A DNA stretch of 64,000 nucleotides from Palsa-360 sp963710315 (GTDB lineage: Bacteria; Acidobacteriota; Terriglobia; Acidiferrales; UBA7541): positions 372,001-436,000 of the forward strand of contig CAVPZW010000006.1 in the NCBI GenBank assembly GCA_963710315.1. Reading direction: 5' to 3'. Each line of letters opens with the position of its first letter. Within the stretch, counting starts at the first letter, position 1. Made by a program: the position numbers and the translations under genes. This document shows positions 1-8,742 of the stretch, piece by piece. The notes under the pieces were generated by a model, which ran no database searches, was not told the origin of the DNA, and was given only the letters and a program-made list of their open reading frames with translations.

Positions 1-2
1 TT

Positions 3-380
3 GAGGCGTTTCGTGAGGGTGCGCGGGGAGTCTTCAGCCGTGCTCATTCCTTGAAAGCGCTTTCAAAATGCATACGGACGGTTCACGAGGGACAATTCTG
101 GGCCAACAATCAGGATCTTGGACATATCATGAACGCTCTCAGCCAAGGCAAGACTCTTCGATTCAACGATGTGGACGGCATGCCGCTTTTAACCCGTCGC
201 GAAGAAGATGTTGTTCGGCTAGTAGCGGATGGCTTGAAGAATGGCGAAATTGCCCGGAGGCTTGAGGTTGCCGAACATTCGATTCGAAATTACTTATACC
301 GAATATTCGATAAATTGGGAGTTTCGAGCCGTGTCGAGTTAATTCTTTACGCTTTCAACCAGCGGAACCGTGGCAATTAG
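3..380 (+). CDS. NarL/LuxR-family response regulator, 3' end only
   Basis: The reading frame is open to the left edge, so the gene is cut by the window. The first visible residues (EAFREGARGVFSR) match the end of a CheY-like receiver domain, and the frame runs straight into a LuxR-type helix-turn-helix (about LLTRREEDVVRLVADG to GVSSRVELILYAF). Such proteins are phosphorylated by a partner histidine kinase and bind DNA as dimers. The TTG at 51 or an internal ATG could be mistaken for a start, but the upstream in-frame receiver sequence argues against that. The phospho-acceptor aspartate lies outside the window, and no partner kinase is visible. Confidence 0.85.
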   Translation, partial: EAFREGARGVFSRAHSLKALSKCIRTVHEGQFWANNQDLGHIMNALSQGKTLRFNDVDGMPLLTRREEDVVRLVADGLKNGEIARRLEVAEHSIRNYLYRIFDKLGVSSRVELILYAFNQRNRGN

Positions 381-409
381 GCGGCCGCGTTTCCTCATCC
401 AGAATGTGT

Positions 410-483
410 TGACCTGAGCGAGATCTTTGTACCGGGTGAATTCTCTCTCATTTCACCCGGTACAATAATCCCCGCTCAGGTCA
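410..483. other. Nested inverted repeat after the response regulator
   Basis: The outer arms 410-420 and 473-483 are complementary (TGACCTGAGCG/CGCTCAGGTCA). The inner arms 429-440 and 452-463 are a perfect 12-bp repeat (GTACCGGGTGAA/TTCACCCGGTAC) around an 11-base loop. In RNA this would fold into one long two-part stem. It begins 29 bases after the response regulator stop and may end its transcript, although no T-run follows. Confidence 0.5.
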
Positions 484-571
484 CAAGCTCCCAACAACAT
501 TCGACAGTAAAGATAAACGCCACGCAAAACGACATACTGGTTGTGGCGCCTAAATTAGGCCCGATTTGCTC

Positions 572-601
572 CCCCTCTGAAATGGTGACATTTCAGAGGG
601 G
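572..601 (-). terminator. Hairpin downstream of the SYLF gene
   Basis: A perfect 13-bp stem (CCCCTCTGAAATG with its complement) closes on a four-base loop. It lies 15 bases beyond the stop of the minus-strand SYLF gene. Position and stability suit a terminator for that gene. There is no clear U-tract on the minus side, so it could instead stabilise the mRNA end. Confidence 0.5.
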
Positions 602-615
602 CACAGCTTGAAAGA

Positions 616-1308
616 TTACTGGTTCTCTTTCGCTAGTTGGACACTTTCGCCAATTTCACGCAACAGCGGTCGAGCGGATGCGGGTACCGCAACTTTGCCG
701 CTTAGAATTTCATGCCGTTTCACATTCTCCCCATACATGGCTTTGTCGCCACTCTTGTCGGCTTGCACGACTGCGCCATCAAGAGCCACACCTGCGAAAA
801 GGCCTTTGGTCCGGGAATAGGACAGAATCTCGGCGCTCATCTTTACGTCGGTGCCGGCTGCAGCAGTTCGGCCCACGGGCCCGGCGGCGACAGAAGCATC
901 GGCTCCGAGTTTGAATTTGTCGCTCATCAAGCTTTGCAGGGCATGATCGTTCATGAAGAGCATCACGATGTCGGTGGAAGATCCCCCGATCTGATACCCA
1001 ACGCTGCCGCCGTCAATCGCGACAAACATAGGAGCGCTCCAGCCATGTTCGGTGCGGCATGTTGCCAGTCCCCTGCCGTAGCTTCCGCCAAATACAAATG
1101 CAAACTTCACGTCGCCTGGAATGATGGCGATGCATTTCGCCGATCGCAGCAGATCCTGCGGAATACCCTGGTCCGGGGTGTTCATGATTTCCTTAAATAC
1201 CTGTGTAGCTTTTTCGGTGCGCTTGACGTCATCCTCGCGGTCCGAGGCAAAAGCAGACAGAGTGACAAGCAGGCCTAACGCGGTTCCCATCAAAATACGT
1301 TTTAACAT
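616..1308 (-). CDS. SYLF-domain (Ysc84-type) lipid-binding protein, exported
   Basis: The 230-residue product has an N-terminal signal peptide (MLKRILMGTALGLLVTLSAFA) followed by a complete SYLF domain. Family hallmarks include the CIAIIPGDVKFAFVFGG stretch, GWSAPMFVAIDGGSVGYQIG and the late SRTKGLFAGVALDGAVV block. SYLF proteins bind membranes or phosphoinositides in eukaryotes. The bacterial members are secreted or periplasmic and of unknown function. The start ATG follows GAGGGGATAAA, a good ribosome site. It is the first of several envelope/stress genes and is on the same strand as the YXWGXW gene behind it, 188 bases away. Confidence 0.85.
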   Translation of the reverse strand: MLKRILMGTALGLLVTLSAFASDREDDVKRTEKATQVFKEIMNTPDQGIPQDLLRSAKCIAIIPGDVKFAFVFGGSYGRGLATCRTEHGWSAPMFVAIDGGSVGYQIGGSSTDIVMLFMNDHALQSLMSDKFKLGADASVAAGPVGRTAAAGTDVKMSAEILSYSRTKGLFAGVALDGAVVQADKSGDKAMYGENVKRHEILSGKVAVPASARPLLREIGESVQLAKENQ

Positions 1309-1380
1309 TTTATCCCCCTCGAAGTTTTAGCTCACAAACGGTAAATCATTTTCAATTCTTCGCTTCCACTACTTCGTCCA

Positions 1381-1457
1381 GTTCACCCGGGTGTGGATTG
1401 TTTGCGCCGATTCTTGCGGCGATTCCGGGTGAACTGAACCATTGGTTCCTAACCAAT
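1381..1457 (-). other. Two hairpins between the SYLF and YXWGXW genes
   Basis: GTTCACCCGG at 1381-1390 pairs with CCGGGTGAAC at 1425-1434. Next to it ATTGGTT (1441-1447) pairs with AACCAAT (1451-1457) around a three-base loop. Both lie within 120 bases downstream of the YXWGXW gene stop on the minus strand, so they may end or protect that transcript. The nine-base core TTCACCCGG is also in the hairpin at 429-463. Confidence 0.35.
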
Positions 1458-1496
1458 AGATTGATCGGCGACTGCAGATGCCGTGCGAACTTCCGA

Positions 1497-2528
1497 TTAA
1501 CGATGCCCGCCACCACCGCCGCGCGATCCTCCGCCGGACGGTTGTTGTCTCTGCTGCATCTGCTGTGTCTGTTGCGTGTGTCTTTGCGCCAATTGCTGCG
1601 TCTGCTGCTGGTGTTGCTGCTCCAACTGCTGCATTCTCTGCGGGGGAGCATTTTGTTTAGCCAGCTTCTGATGTTCGTTGTCTTGTTTCTGCTGGAGACT
1701 CTGTCGTTCCTGATTTTGCTTGGCGATTACGCTTTCCTGCTGCTTCTGGTATTTCTGATCCAGCTTGGGGTTGCCCGTGCTGGGAGGGGCAGGGCGCTCG
1801 ACGGGCGGCAGTTCCTTGGGATGCGAAGCAAGATTGGGACGAGGAGTCGCCGCAACCGGCGGTGTGCCGTGGTTAGTGGAAACGCGTTGTTGAGGGTCAT
1901 TGTGTGCAAGATAGGCATGTTGTTTTTGAGCTGCCACAGGCGCGATATGCTTTTCGTGAGCGGCGGCCTCTTCTTGAGAGTTGGCGCGCTCGTTGATCCC
2001 GCCGGTGCCGCCGTTGTAGCCGACGTGGCTGCCGGAACTCTCATTCACTTTTGAGCTGTAAACATTGTGAATGGCGTGCTCATCTACGTGATTTATGGAT
2101 GTGTTGTAGAAGAAATGCCCGCCCTGCCAGCGTCCACCTTCATAGCCGTGGCCGAAGTATCCGAAACCGTAGTTGATCCCGCCGTAGAAACCTACCGTCG
2201 GGCCCCAATAACCATCATAGAAAACAAAACCGTTGCCGCCCCAACCCCAATAGCCCGGAGTCCAAAGATAGCCGACTTCCGGAGCCAGCACCCATGTGCC
2301 CGGCACCCAGTAATATTCACCATCCCAAGCCCAGTATCCGGGCGTCCAGATATAACCGTCGCCTGGGCAAATTGGCTGATCGTAAACGGGCAACTCAGGT
2401 GGAGCGATGGAGACAGAGATGCCGACTTGCGCGGAGGCCGCCGACGAAAGGAAGGGCGACGACAAAAAGAACATTGAAATTGCCAAAAACAGTAAGCGAA
2501 CAACGCGGACATGTATTAGTTTTCGCAT
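1497..2528 (-). CDS. Secreted YXWGXW-repeat protein
   Basis: The 343-residue product has a signal peptide (about residues 1-34) and then a block of aromatic repeats such as GYIWTPGYWAW, GYLWTPGYWGWGG and GYWGPTVGFYGG (about 45-120), which define the YXWGXW family. The second half is low complexity: Pro/Gln-rich linkers, then a Gln/Arg-rich stretch from about 250 ending in a glycine-rich tail with HR. The family is exported and of unknown function, abundant in Acidobacteria and Proteobacteria. The start at 2528 is chosen because ATG CGA AAA is preceded by AAGGAGATTTA. The frame extends upstream to 2603, but those residues do not resemble a signal peptide. Confidence 0.8.
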   Translation of the reverse strand: MRKLIHVRVVRLLFLAISMFFLSSPFLSSAASAQVGISVSIAPPELPVYDQPICPGDGYIWTPGYWAWDGEYYWVPGTWVLAPEVGYLWTPGYWGWGGNGFVFYDGYWGPTVGFYGGINYGFGYFGHGYEGGRWQGGHFFYNTSINHVDEHAIHNVYSSKVNESSGSHVGYNGGTGGINERANSQEEAAAHEKHIAPVAAQKQHAYLAHNDPQQRVSTNHGTPPVAATPRPNLASHPKELPPVERPAPPSTGNPKLDQKYQKQQESVIAKQNQERQSLQQKQDNEHQKLAKQNAPPQRMQQLEQQHQQQTQQLAQRHTQQTQQMQQRQQPSGGGSRGGGGGHR

Positions 2529-3133
2529 TAAATCTCCTTTTCCCAACAACCTTTTACAGCTGGCGCTTCGGATCTTGCGTATTCCCTTGGAGATTGAATC
2601 CACAAGCCGAAGTGTACGGCCAATTCATCGATTTCAATACTCTTTTCAGTTCATCCAAACGCGGTCAACAGCGCGGACAAGTGTGGCGATCATGTGCGAA
2701 CTGGCTTGGGAACTCGTATCGCGTGGCTCATTACTTCAACGCCAAACCGATTCCGATTACGAAGTTTTGCCCTTGCAGCCGACGTGTCCGCACGAACAAA
2801 CAGGATGTGCGCACTTCTCAAGGTTTTTAGTTTCCACTTGTGCTCCTGACTTGAAACAAATCGCTGATCATTGACAAGGCGATGTTAGTCGAAGGAAGCA
2901 AATGTGTCTGTGCTATATGGAACACATTGCGATTTGATCGTGGTTTGCGGTCGATCAACATCAAAGCGCACAAACGAACCGCGAACTTTTCGACTTCCAC
3001 CAATGCATCCGCGGACTTTTGCCCCGACTGTCTCATTTGGAACAGCTTCCCACGCGTTACGCTGCCATAGTCCGGTTCGGGACTTAGCTTGATGACTTGA
3101 GAACGATGGCAAGCGCCCAAGGAGATTTGAAAT
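2529..3133. other. 605-bp divergent intergenic region
   Basis: No convincing gene is seen. The open frames here have no family resemblance or ribosome sites. The region must hold the promoters of the YXWGXW gene (minus) and the YflT-like gene (plus), and it contains one copy of the TGTKC-N6-GMACA palindrome at 2909-2924. Confidence 0.6.
2909..2924. promoter_or_regulatory. Candidate Crp/Fnr-type operator (TGTGC-N6-GAACA)
   Basis: The sequence is TGTGC TATATG GAACA, two 5-base half-sites spaced by 6 bases as in CRP sites. It lies 209 bases before the YflT-like gene. It is one of seven matches to TGTKC-N6-GMACA in this window. Confidence 0.45.
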
Positions 3134-3673
3134 ATGTCCACACAAAATTCAGTAGTGGCAGTGTATCGCACGCATGCGGAAGCGGATCAGGCAGTAAAAG
3201 AGCTACAAAGTGGCGGATTCGACATGCGCAAGCTCTCCATCGTTGGGAAGGGCTACCACACCGATGAACATGCCGTCGGCTACTACAACACCGGCGACCG
3301 CATGAAGTATTGGGGCAAGGTTGGCGCGTTTTGGGGTGGTTTCTGGGGACTCTTGTTCGGCTCCGCATTTTTCATGATCCCGGGCCTCGGCCCTGTCTTG
3401 GCGGCCGGACCGGTGGTGGCATGGATCGTTGCTGGATTGGAGGGCGCAGTAGAGGTAGGAGCGCTGGGAGCATTGGGAGCCGGCCTTTACAGCATTGGAA
3501 TTCCAAAGGACAGCGTTGTGAAATATGAAGCGGCCCTTAAGACGGATCAGTTCTTGCTGATTGCCAACGGAACGGCAGCAGAAGTGGCCAAGGCCAAGGA
3601 AATCATCGACTCCACTCATCCTGCCATGTGCTCGACGCACTCGGGAGAAGCAACCGCAAAGGCCGCAGCATAG
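3134..3673 (+). CDS. General stress protein, YflT/GSP17M-like, with membrane segment
   Basis: The 179-residue product starts with VVAVYRTHAEADQAVKELQSGGF, typical of the YflT_dom / general stress protein 17M family. A glycine-rich hydrophobic stretch at about 60-115 (GAFWGGFWGLLFGSAFF to GALGAGLYSIGIP) is consistent with membrane association. A second alpha/beta segment (VVKYEAALKTDQFLLIANGTAAEVAKAKEII) completes the fold. In Bacillus the family is under general stress control. Here the next gene is a universal stress protein and then a cation ATPase, which supports a stress role. The molecular function of the family is unknown. Confidence 0.75.
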   Translation: MSTQNSVVAVYRTHAEADQAVKELQSGGFDMRKLSIVGKGYHTDEHAVGYYNTGDRMKYWGKVGAFWGGFWGLLFGSAFFMIPGLGPVLAAGPVVAWIVAGLEGAVEVGALGALGAGLYSIGIPKDSVVKYEAALKTDQFLLIANGTAAEVAKAKEIIDSTHPAMCSTHSGEATAKAAA

Positions 3674-3790
3674 CAACAAAGCGAGAAGCGCGGGCAAGGC
3701 TGAATTAATGTGCCTTGCGCGCGTGCAATGCTAGGATTGTTTGTCACTTTGGGACGGGTCGCTGCTCGAAAATTTGGAAAGGTGATGCCC

Positions 3791-4252
3791 ATGAAAATTC
3801 TGCTGGCGATAGATGAATCAAAATTTTCAGATGCGGCTACTCAGGCTGTGATTGCGCAAAGCCAATCGAAGGATACGGAAGTGCGCGTATTGCACGTTGT
3901 GGAGCCGCCATCGCTCCTCATCGGCCGGGAAATGGGCGGTTATGACCCGACTCTCGACCAAGTGTGGGATGGAGAAATGAAGCGGGCGCAAGCTTTTGTT
4001 GACAAGACCGCGGAAACGCTGCGTTCGCATGGCATGAAAGTGAGCACCGCAGTGCAGCAGGGAGACCCAAAATCCACGATTATCGATGCCTCGCAAGAGT
4101 GGCACGCCGACTTGATCGTGCTGGGGTCGCACGGACGAAACGCCATGGACCGCTTCTTGATGGGCAGCGTTTCAGAGGCAATCGCCCGCCACGCCCATTG
4201 CTCGGTGGAGATTGTGCGAATTCCATCGCCACACCCAGCGAAGTCAATCTGA
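3791..4252 (+). CDS. Universal stress protein (UspA family)
   Basis: The product (about 153 residues) is a single Usp domain: MKILLAIDESKFSDAATQAV at the start, then VRVLHVVEPP. The ATP-binding signature LIVLGSHGRNAMDRFLMGSVSEAIARHAHCSVEIVR is at the end (G-2x-G-9x-G(S/T) pattern). Such proteins bind ATP and accumulate under starvation or stress. The ATG at 3791 is preferred because GGAAAGG lies 8 bases upstream. ATG 3785 is also possible. The frame begins further upstream at 3710 without family resemblance. Only 16 bases separate its stop from the ATPase start, so the two are probably co-transcribed. Confidence 0.9.
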   Translation: MKILLAIDESKFSDAATQAVIAQSQSKDTEVRVLHVVEPPSLLIGREMGGYDPTLDQVWDGEMKRAQAFVDKTAETLRSHGMKVSTAVQQGDPKSTIIDASQEWHADLIVLGSHGRNAMDRFLMGSVSEAIARHAHCSVEIVRIPSPHPAKSI

Positions 4253-4268
4253 AAGTATCCTTAGATCA

Positions 4269-6641
4269 ATGGACTCCGCCCACCCCAACCCTGCTGTGCC
4301 GATAGATGTTTTGCATCACGACAGTGAGGATACTTCGCTCCATGGCCTCACAAGTGGCGAAGCTCAAGCCCGGCTCGCGAAGTACGGCCCCAATGATATG
4401 CCGGACCCTTCCGTGTCCTCCTTACACATGGCATTGGCCAAGTTCTGGGCTCCAGTTCCGTGGATGCTGGAAGCCGCGGTTATCCTGCAAATCGTGTTGC
4501 ATGATTATGAAGAAGCTGCGGTGATTGCCGCTCTCCTGATATTTAATGCAGCGATTGGTTTCTTCCAGGAGGGGCGCGCGCAGGCGACACTTGCAGCTCT
4601 AAAATCTCGCCTCGCCCTCATGGCTTCGGTGAAACGCGACGGAGAGTGGAAGAATCTGCCCGCTACTGATCTGGTGCCAGGCGATATCGTAAAACTATCT
4701 CTCGGTGGCGTAGTTGCAGCCGACGCAACTTTGCGCGAAGGATCGATCCTGCTCGATCAGTCCATGCTCACTGGCAAATCCATTCCGATCGAGGCCGGGC
4801 CAGGGCTGCAAACGTATGCTGGGGCGCTGATACGGCGCGGCGAAGCCACTGCAATCGTCACCGCAACAGGGGCGCAAACAAAATTTGGACATACAGCGGA
4901 ACTTGTTCGGACCGCGCACGTTGAGAGCACACAGCAAAAAATCGTGGTACGGGTGGTGCGAAATCTCGCCTTGTTCAACGGCGCTCTCATCCTTCTATTG
5001 GTCGCCTACGCCCATGCTCGCAAAATGCCGGTTGGCGAAATTATTCCTCTCGTTCTCACTGCTGTTTTGGCATCCATTCCCGTGGCGCTGCCCGCCACCT
5101 TCACCCTTGCCGCGGCGCTGGGCGCAAGGGCCTTGGCACGTCTGGGTGTGCTTCCAACGCGATTGTCCGCTGTGGATGAGGCTGCGACGCTGGATGTTCT
5201 ATGCTCGGACAAAACAGGGACGCTAACTCGCAATGCACTGGTGGTAACTGCCATCCGTCCCCAGACTGGCTTCGATGAGGCTCACGTATTGGCAATGGCG
5301 GCTCTGGCCAGTTCCGATGGCGGGCAAGATCCGGTTGATGCTGCTATCCGATTTGCCGCCGCGAAAAACAGTCTCAGTGATGCTCCAAAACTGACGAAGT
5401 TTGTACCATTCGATCCAGCAACAAAAATGTCCGAGGCGACGGCCGTGGATGCACATGGCGGGACATTACGCGCCGCCAAAGGAGCGTTCGCGGCCATTGC
5501 CAAGCTGGCCGAGACAGTGCCAGCGGCAGCCGCCACAGCGCAGGAGCTCGAAGAGAAAGGCTTCCGGGTTTTGGCGGTTGCTGTAGGGACGCCCGTTCCG
5601 ATGCGCCTTGCCGGGATCATCGCGTTGAGCGATCCTCCGCGCTCCGATGCAGCCGATCTCATCAAGGAACTGCGTACATTGGGCGTGCGCACGGTGATGG
5701 TAACCGGCGATGCGCCGGCAACAGCCGCAATCGTGGCACGAGCCGTGGGGCTTGATGGAGCGATCTGTCCGCCCGGGCCCTTGCCTGAAATTGTTCAACC
5801 GGAAACTTTCGCGGTGTTTGCAGGAGTCCTTCCGGAGGATAAATATCATCTCGTTCAAGCGTTCCAGAAGGGCGGCCACACGGTTGGCATGTGCGGCGAT
5901 GGCGCCAATGATGCGCCGGCTTTGCGCCAGGCCCAGATGGGTATTGCTGTTTCGACTGCGACGGACGTCGCCAAGTCAGCGGCAGGAATCGTGCTCACTA
6001 AACCGGGGCTTGTTGGCGTTGTAAACGCGGTCAAGGAAGGCCGGATTACGTATCAACGCATCTTGACCTATACCTTAAATTCCGTTACGAAGAAAACAGT
6101 GCAAGTGCTGTTTCTTGCGGTGGGACTGGTCATGACAGGCCATGCGATTCTTACACCGATGTTGATGGTCCTGATCATGATCACCGGTGATTTCCTGGGC
6201 ATGTCCTTGACCACGGACAACGTGCGGCCCTCGGCAATGCCAAACGCGTGGCGCGTCGGAAGGTTGACGATCGCCGGTGTTTTTATGGGAATTTCTCAGT
6301 TGCTGTTTTGTAGCGCAGTCCTGGCATTCGGTAAATTCCGTCTGGGTCTTGGCATTGAGACGCTGCGCACACTGGCTTTCGTTGTCATCGTGTTTGGAAA
6401 TCAAGCAACAACCTACACCAATCGAACTCGCCAACACCTATGGTCGATCCGCCCAAGTTTCTGGCTGCTGCTCTCATCGGCAGCCGATCTCTTAATTGCT
6501 TCGACAGTTGCACGGCTTGGAATCGCCATTGCACCTCTCCCGTTCCTCGTAATAGGGGAAACGCTCGTGGGGGCAATTCTTTTCGCATTTATAGCGGATT
6601 TTATCAAAGTGCCCGTATTCAGCCGTCTCGGATTCGCCTAA
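4269..6641 (+). CDS. P-type (P3A, plasma-membrane H+-ATPase-like) cation ATPase
   Basis: The 790-residue product has the P-type ATPase layout: short N-terminal cation-ATPase domain, actuator domain, TM4 with PVALP, catalytic CSDKTGTLT (phosphorylated Asp about 314), nucleotide-binding domain and MCGDGANDAPAL hinge. C-terminal TM segments follow. TM6 carries ITGDFLGMSLTTDNVRPS, lining up with the proton-binding ILND of fungal/plant H+-ATPases. That and the length favour P3A (proton) transport over Ca2+ or Mg2+. Oddly, the actuator TGES loop reads TGKS (Lys about 170), replacing the glutamate needed for dephosphorylation. ATG 4269 is chosen because the upstream ATG at 4212 would overlap the usp gene. 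It probably forms an operon with usp. Confidence 0.85.
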   Translation: MDSAHPNPAVPIDVLHHDSEDTSLHGLTSGEAQARLAKYGPNDMPDPSVSSLHMALAKFWAPVPWMLEAAVILQIVLHDYEEAAVIAALLIFNAAIGFFQEGRAQATLAALKSRLALMASVKRDGEWKNLPATDLVPGDIVKLSLGGVVAADATLREGSILLDQSMLTGKSIPIEAGPGLQTYAGALIRRGEATAIVTATGAQTKFGHTAELVRTAHVESTQQKIVVRVVRNLALFNGALILLLVAYAHARKMPVGEIIPLVLTAVLASIPVALPATFTLAAALGARALARLGVLPTRLSAVDEAATLDVLCSDKTGTLTRNALVVTAIRPQTGFDEAHVLAMAALASSDGGQDPVDAAIRFAAAKNSLSDAPKLTKFVPFDPATKMSEATAVDAHGGTLRAAKGAFAAIAKLAETVPAAAATAQELEEKGFRVLAVAVGTPVPMRLAGIIALSDPPRSDAADLIKELRTLGVRTVMVTGDAPATAAIVARAVGLDGAICPPGPLPEIVQPETFAVFAGVLPEDKYHLVQAFQKGGHTVGMCGDGANDAPALRQAQMGIAVSTATDVAKSAAGIVLTKPGLVGVVNAVKEGRITYQRILTYTLNSVTKKTVQVLFLAVGLVMTGHAILTPMLMVLIMITGDFLGMSLTTDNVRPSAMPNAWRVGRLTIAGVFMGISQLLFCSAVLAFGKFRLGLGIETLRTLAFVVIVFGNQATTYTNRTRQHLWSIRPSFWLLLSSAADLLIASTVARLGIAIAPLPFLVIGETLVGAILFAFIADFIKVPVFSRLGFA

Positions 6642-6734
6642 AGAGTTTGCGCGGCAAACGCGATGGCTGCCCCACGACAAATATTTTGCCTTCCACTGTT
6701 TTAAGTGCAATCCTCGCTACGGAGAAAACGACTC

Positions 6735-7397
6735 ATGTGTTTTTCTGCAACGGCGAATTTCGTTGGCAGCGGGGCTTTGGCGGCGATCGGCGTCGTCACA
6801 TTGACGAAAGTGAAGCACAGGCGCGAATTGCTTTTCGCCGCGCTGCCCACGATGTTCGCCTTTCATCAGTTCATCGAAGGATTCGTCTGGCTGGGATTGG
6901 ACGGGATTCTCTCCCCTGCAGTGACACACAATATGGGCGCGGCGTTTGTGCTGTTTGCGCAGGGACTGCTCCCCTTTTTACTGCCGCTGAGCGTGCTGCT
7001 GTTTGAGCCCGACGCGAAGAGCCGCAGGCGCATGCTTCCATTCGCCATTCTGGGCGGCGCAACTGCGCTTTACATGTTGTGGGCGTTGACGGCGTACCCA
7101 TTGCACGTGTACGTGGAGAAAAACAGCATTGTGTACATCAATCAGGGGACGAACAAGACGGTGTTGGCTTTGCTCTACGTGATCGCAACGTGCGGTTCCC
7201 TGTTCTTTTCCAAGGTCAGGGCAATGGTGCTCTTTGGCGCCGCCAACCTGACGATTCTCCTGATTGTAATGGGGATCAAGCGCTACGCGTTTACCTCGGT
7301 GTGGTGCGCGTACGCGGCGGTCGCAAGCCTAATCATCCTGGCCTACTTCTGGAAAAGCAGCGCACACCGGCCGTTTCTCTACTCCTATAGCTCGTGA
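6735..7397 (+). CDS. DUF6629-family integral membrane protein
   Basis: The 220-residue product opens with the family signature MCFSATANFVGSGALAAIG and has about seven hydrophobic segments. Between them are conserved features such as FAFHQFIEGFVWLGLDG and the ALTAYPLHVYVEKNSIVY loop. The family is of unknown function. It starts at ATG 6735, 13 bases after GGAGAAA. The frame extends to 6705, but MCFSA is the conserved N-terminus. It follows the ATPase by 93 bases on the same strand and may share its transcript. The next gene converges, with an AT-rich gap between. Confidence 0.8.
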   Translation: MCFSATANFVGSGALAAIGVVTLTKVKHRRELLFAALPTMFAFHQFIEGFVWLGLDGILSPAVTHNMGAAFVLFAQGLLPFLLPLSVLLFEPDAKSRRRMLPFAILGGATALYMLWALTAYPLHVYVEKNSIVYINQGTNKTVLALLYVIATCGSLFFSKVRAMVLFGAANLTILLIVMGIKRYAFTSVWCAYAAVASLIILAYFWKSSAHRPFLYSYSS

Positions 7398-7483
7398 AAA
7401 CCAAATTGAAATTCCAAGATTTACATTGAATTTATGGAAGAGAATTTTATTAAATTAAGAGTTTAGTATCTCCCGGCGCGATC

Positions 7484-8599
7484 TTATGAACGAGTCCCGC
7501 CGCTGGTAAGAACCACCTTGAGTGCGCCCTCTCTTGCCGCGTTTGCAAACGTGTCGTACGCCTTCATGATGTCGTTCATCGCAAAGCGATGAGTCACCAG
7601 TTTGCTGGACTGAAGCTTGCCCGAGCGCACGACCTTCAGCAGCATCGCTGTGGTGACCGTGTCCACCAGTCGCGTTGTGATTGAGATATTTCGATCCCAG
7701 AGCTTCTCCAGGTGCAACTCCACCGGTTTGCCGTGAACTCCCACATTTGCGATGCGTCCGCCGGCCGCTACAATGGCCTGGCAGATAGCGAAAGTTGCCG
7801 GAATTCCGACCGCCTCGATGGCTACATCAACGCCGGCGCCTTCCGTCAGTTCCATTATGTGCTGAGCGGCATTTCCGTCCGCGCTGTTGACCAGAACGGT
7901 TGCGCCAAATTGCTTTGCTACAGCCAGGCGCTTGTCGTCCAAGTCGATCATGAAGATCGCCGCCGGTGAATAGAATTGTGCCGTAAGCAGAACGGCAAGA
8001 CCCACTGGGCCAGCGCCGACGATGGCAACCGTGTCGCCAGGCTTCACTTGTCCGTTGAGAACGCCGCACTCGAAGCCGGTGGGCAAAATGTCGCTGAGCA
8101 TCACTAGAGATTCTTCATCCCCGCCGGCAGGAAAATGATAGAGGCTCCCATCGGCTTGCGGGATGCGCACATACTCGGCCTGTGTTCCGTCAATCGTGTT
8201 TCCCAAAATCCAGCCGCCGCGCCGGCAGTGGGAATACATGCTTCGCTTGCAGAAGTCGCACTTCAGGCATGCAGTGACACACGAGATGATGACTTTGTCC
8301 CCCGCATGAAACTCCGAGACGCCCGCTGCAACTTGCTCAATCACACCTATACCTTCATGGCCGAGGATGCGTCCATCGGTCACCGCCGGGAGATCTCCCT
8401 TCAAAATGTGAAGGTCGGTCCCGCAAATAGTCGAAGTGGTGACTCGGACGATAGCATCGCTCGAATCCAGGATAGTGGGGCGCGGCTTGTCCTCCCAAGC
8501 GTGTTTGCCCGGACCATGATAGACAAGCGCTTTCATGGAGCTGCCGGCATCTTCTGTTGCGCCAGTTCTTGATGATGGTGCAAGTTGGTCTATCGACAT
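7484..8599 (-). CDS. Zinc-dependent alcohol dehydrogenase
   Basis: The 371-residue product is a medium-chain dehydrogenase. The catalytic zinc ligands are in TICGTDLH and LGHEGIG. The structural zinc lobe is CVTACLKCDFCKRSMYSHC, and the NAD(P)-binding motif is VAIVGAGPVGLA. It is closest in style to the Zn-ADH group that oxidises short alcohols or polyols; the exact substrate cannot be told. The ATG at 8599 is supported by CAGGGGG 7 bases upstream. A later ATG (MKALVYHG) begins the conserved core. A TGTTC-N6-GCACA palindrome sits 51 bases upstream of the start, so it may belong to the stress regulon of this region. Confidence 0.88.
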   Translation of the reverse strand: MSIDQLAPSSRTGATEDAGSSMKALVYHGPGKHAWEDKPRPTILDSSDAIVRVTTSTICGTDLHILKGDLPAVTDGRILGHEGIGVIEQVAAGVSEFHAGDKVIISCVTACLKCDFCKRSMYSHCRRGGWILGNTIDGTQAEYVRIPQADGSLYHFPAGGDEESLVMLSDILPTGFECGVLNGQVKPGDTVAIVGAGPVGLAVLLTAQFYSPAAIFMIDLDDKRLAVAKQFGATVLVNSADGNAAQHIMELTEGAGVDVAIEAVGIPATFAICQAIVAAGGRIANVGVHGKPVELHLEKLWDRNISITTRLVDTVTTAMLLKVVRSGKLQSSKLVTHRFAMNDIMKAYDTFANAAREGALKVVLTSGGTRS

Positions 8600-8650
8600 G
8601 AGTTGCCCCCTGATAACACAATCATAGTAGAGCGATCCGCCTTGTCCGGC

Positions 8651-8666
8651 TGTTCAACACTGCACA
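8651..8666. promoter_or_regulatory. Candidate Crp/Fnr-type operator before the alcohol dehydrogenase
   Basis: The sequence is TGTTC AACACT GCACA, 51 bases upstream of the dehydrogenase start on the minus strand. It matches TGTKC-N6-GMACA, like the sites at 2909, 18348, 21281, 25977, 30287 and 30395. Confidence 0.45.
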
Positions 8667-8742
8667 CTTCGCACTGATCAGTGAGTTCATGGGGCTAGAA
8701 AGCATCAATAAGTCGGCGCCGGCCAACCATTGAGTGTCATGC

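Noticed and set aside
2294..2874. Overlapping plus-strand frames between the YXWGXW and YflT-like genes
   Set aside because: They run through the start of the YXWGXW gene and the divergent gap, have no motif and end without a plausible start; treated as chance frames.
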